This document shows positions 6,332 to 6,644 of a DNA stretch of 6,644 bases, in pieces. The notes beneath the pieces are model-generated. The model worked only from the letters and a program-made list of their open reading frames with translations, did no database searches and was not told the origin of the DNA. The stretch is from an uncultured Clostridia bacterium (GTDB lineage: Bacteria > Bacillota > Clostridia > Oscillospirales > Acutalibacteraceae): NCBI GenBank assembly GCA_947565265.1, contig CANOFK010000067.1:1-6644 (forward strand). Reading direction: 5' to 3'. Each line of letters starts with the position of its first letter. The stretch's first letter is position 1. A program made the translations under genes and the position numbers.

Positions 6332-6644
6332 CAGGTTGCCCCTCCTTTCGGACCGGGGGCCGGCCTTTTATCGGCCTCTTCGGCCACGTTCCGGTCTGCC
6401 TGGCGGAAGGCGTCCCGCAGTTCGGCGATGCGGGGGCGCACCTCATCCAGCACCTTTTTATTGCGGCCGATCTTCACCCGGGTAAGCTGATAGATAAAAT
6501 ACTCATACAGGCGGTGCAGTTCATGGCTGATGGGGTACTGGTCATCCAGGGTATCGTCCAGATAACGGAGGATATCCATGCTTTTGTCCGCCGACGCCTC
6601 CATCACCTCATACTCCTGTTTATCCAGCGCCAAGCCGCAACGCA
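6331..6644 (-). CDS. fliS: FliS flagellin export chaperone, N-terminus beyond the right edge
   Basis: 103 residues of the C-terminal part are visible; the frame is open to the window edge. FliS binds the C-terminus of flagellin in the cytoplasm, prevents early polymerisation and delivers it for export. The family pattern is clear: a helix ending in DILRYLDDTLDDQYPISHEL, then LYEYFIYQLTRV, then the final helix KKVLDEVRPRIAELRDAFRQA. FliS usually has about 125-135 residues, so roughly 35 N-terminal residues are missing. A TTG at 6633 could be read as a start but would leave out the first helix, so the true start most likely lies outside. The C-terminal tail (KRPAPGPKGGAT) is Pro/Gly-rich and probably disordered. 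The stop overlaps the next gene by one base. Codon use and GC content match the neighbours, with no sign of transfer. Confidence 0.9.
   Translation of the reverse strand, partial: RCGLALDKQEYEVMEASADKSMDILRYLDDTLDDQYPISHELHRLYEYFIYQLTRVKIGRNKKVLDEVRPRIAELRDAFRQADRNVAEEADKRPAPGPKGGAT

Overview
The window looks like chromosome from a motile, GC-rich, Gram-positive anaerobe of the Clostridia. An Oscillospiraceae-like bacterium is my best guess, but that is an inference from gene style, not from a marker gene. The reasons are flagellar (fliS, fliT-like) and chemotaxis genes, strong AGGAGG-type ribosome binding sites, two TTG starts, consensus sigma-A promoters, a large FtsA-like protein of the clostridial kind, and GC-rich coding DNA with AT-rich intergenic islands. 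Six genes are visible. Five lie on the minus strand and one on the plus strand. I see no mobile element, tRNA, rRNA or CRISPR array.

Layout from left to right: (1) 1-1610, minus, most of a large FtsA/actin-like ATPase whose C-terminus runs off the left edge. (2) 1717-1745, a terminator for the gene to its right. (3) 1794-3569, minus, a complete transmembrane methyl-accepting chemotaxis protein. (4) 3570-3910, a 341-base gap with two perfect consensus promoters facing the chemoreceptor gene. Between them lies a GC-rich stretch of about 100 bases with several complementary segments, which may be a structured leader or a small RNA. (5) 3911-4639, minus, an FtsE-like ABC protein whose Walker A lysine, signature glycines and Walker B glutamate have all been replaced. 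(6) 4640-4792, a divergent promoter region. (7) 4793-5728, plus, a membrane-anchored C39-like cysteine peptidase with its own extended -10 promoter and terminator. (8) 5729-5935, a convergent region with terminators for both strands. (9) 5936-6331 and 6331-6644, minus, a FliT-like chaperone and the C-terminal three quarters of FliS, overlapping by one base.

The flagellar export chaperones and the chemoreceptor both belong to motility. The FtsA-like protein and the FtsE-like pseudo-ATPase belong to families that work in cell division or at the cell envelope. The most unusual item is the intact but apparently ATPase-dead FtsE-like protein. It has no ftsX beside it and is transcribed divergently from an extracytoplasmic peptidase. 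This recalls, without proving, the way FtsEX controls cell-wall hydrolases.
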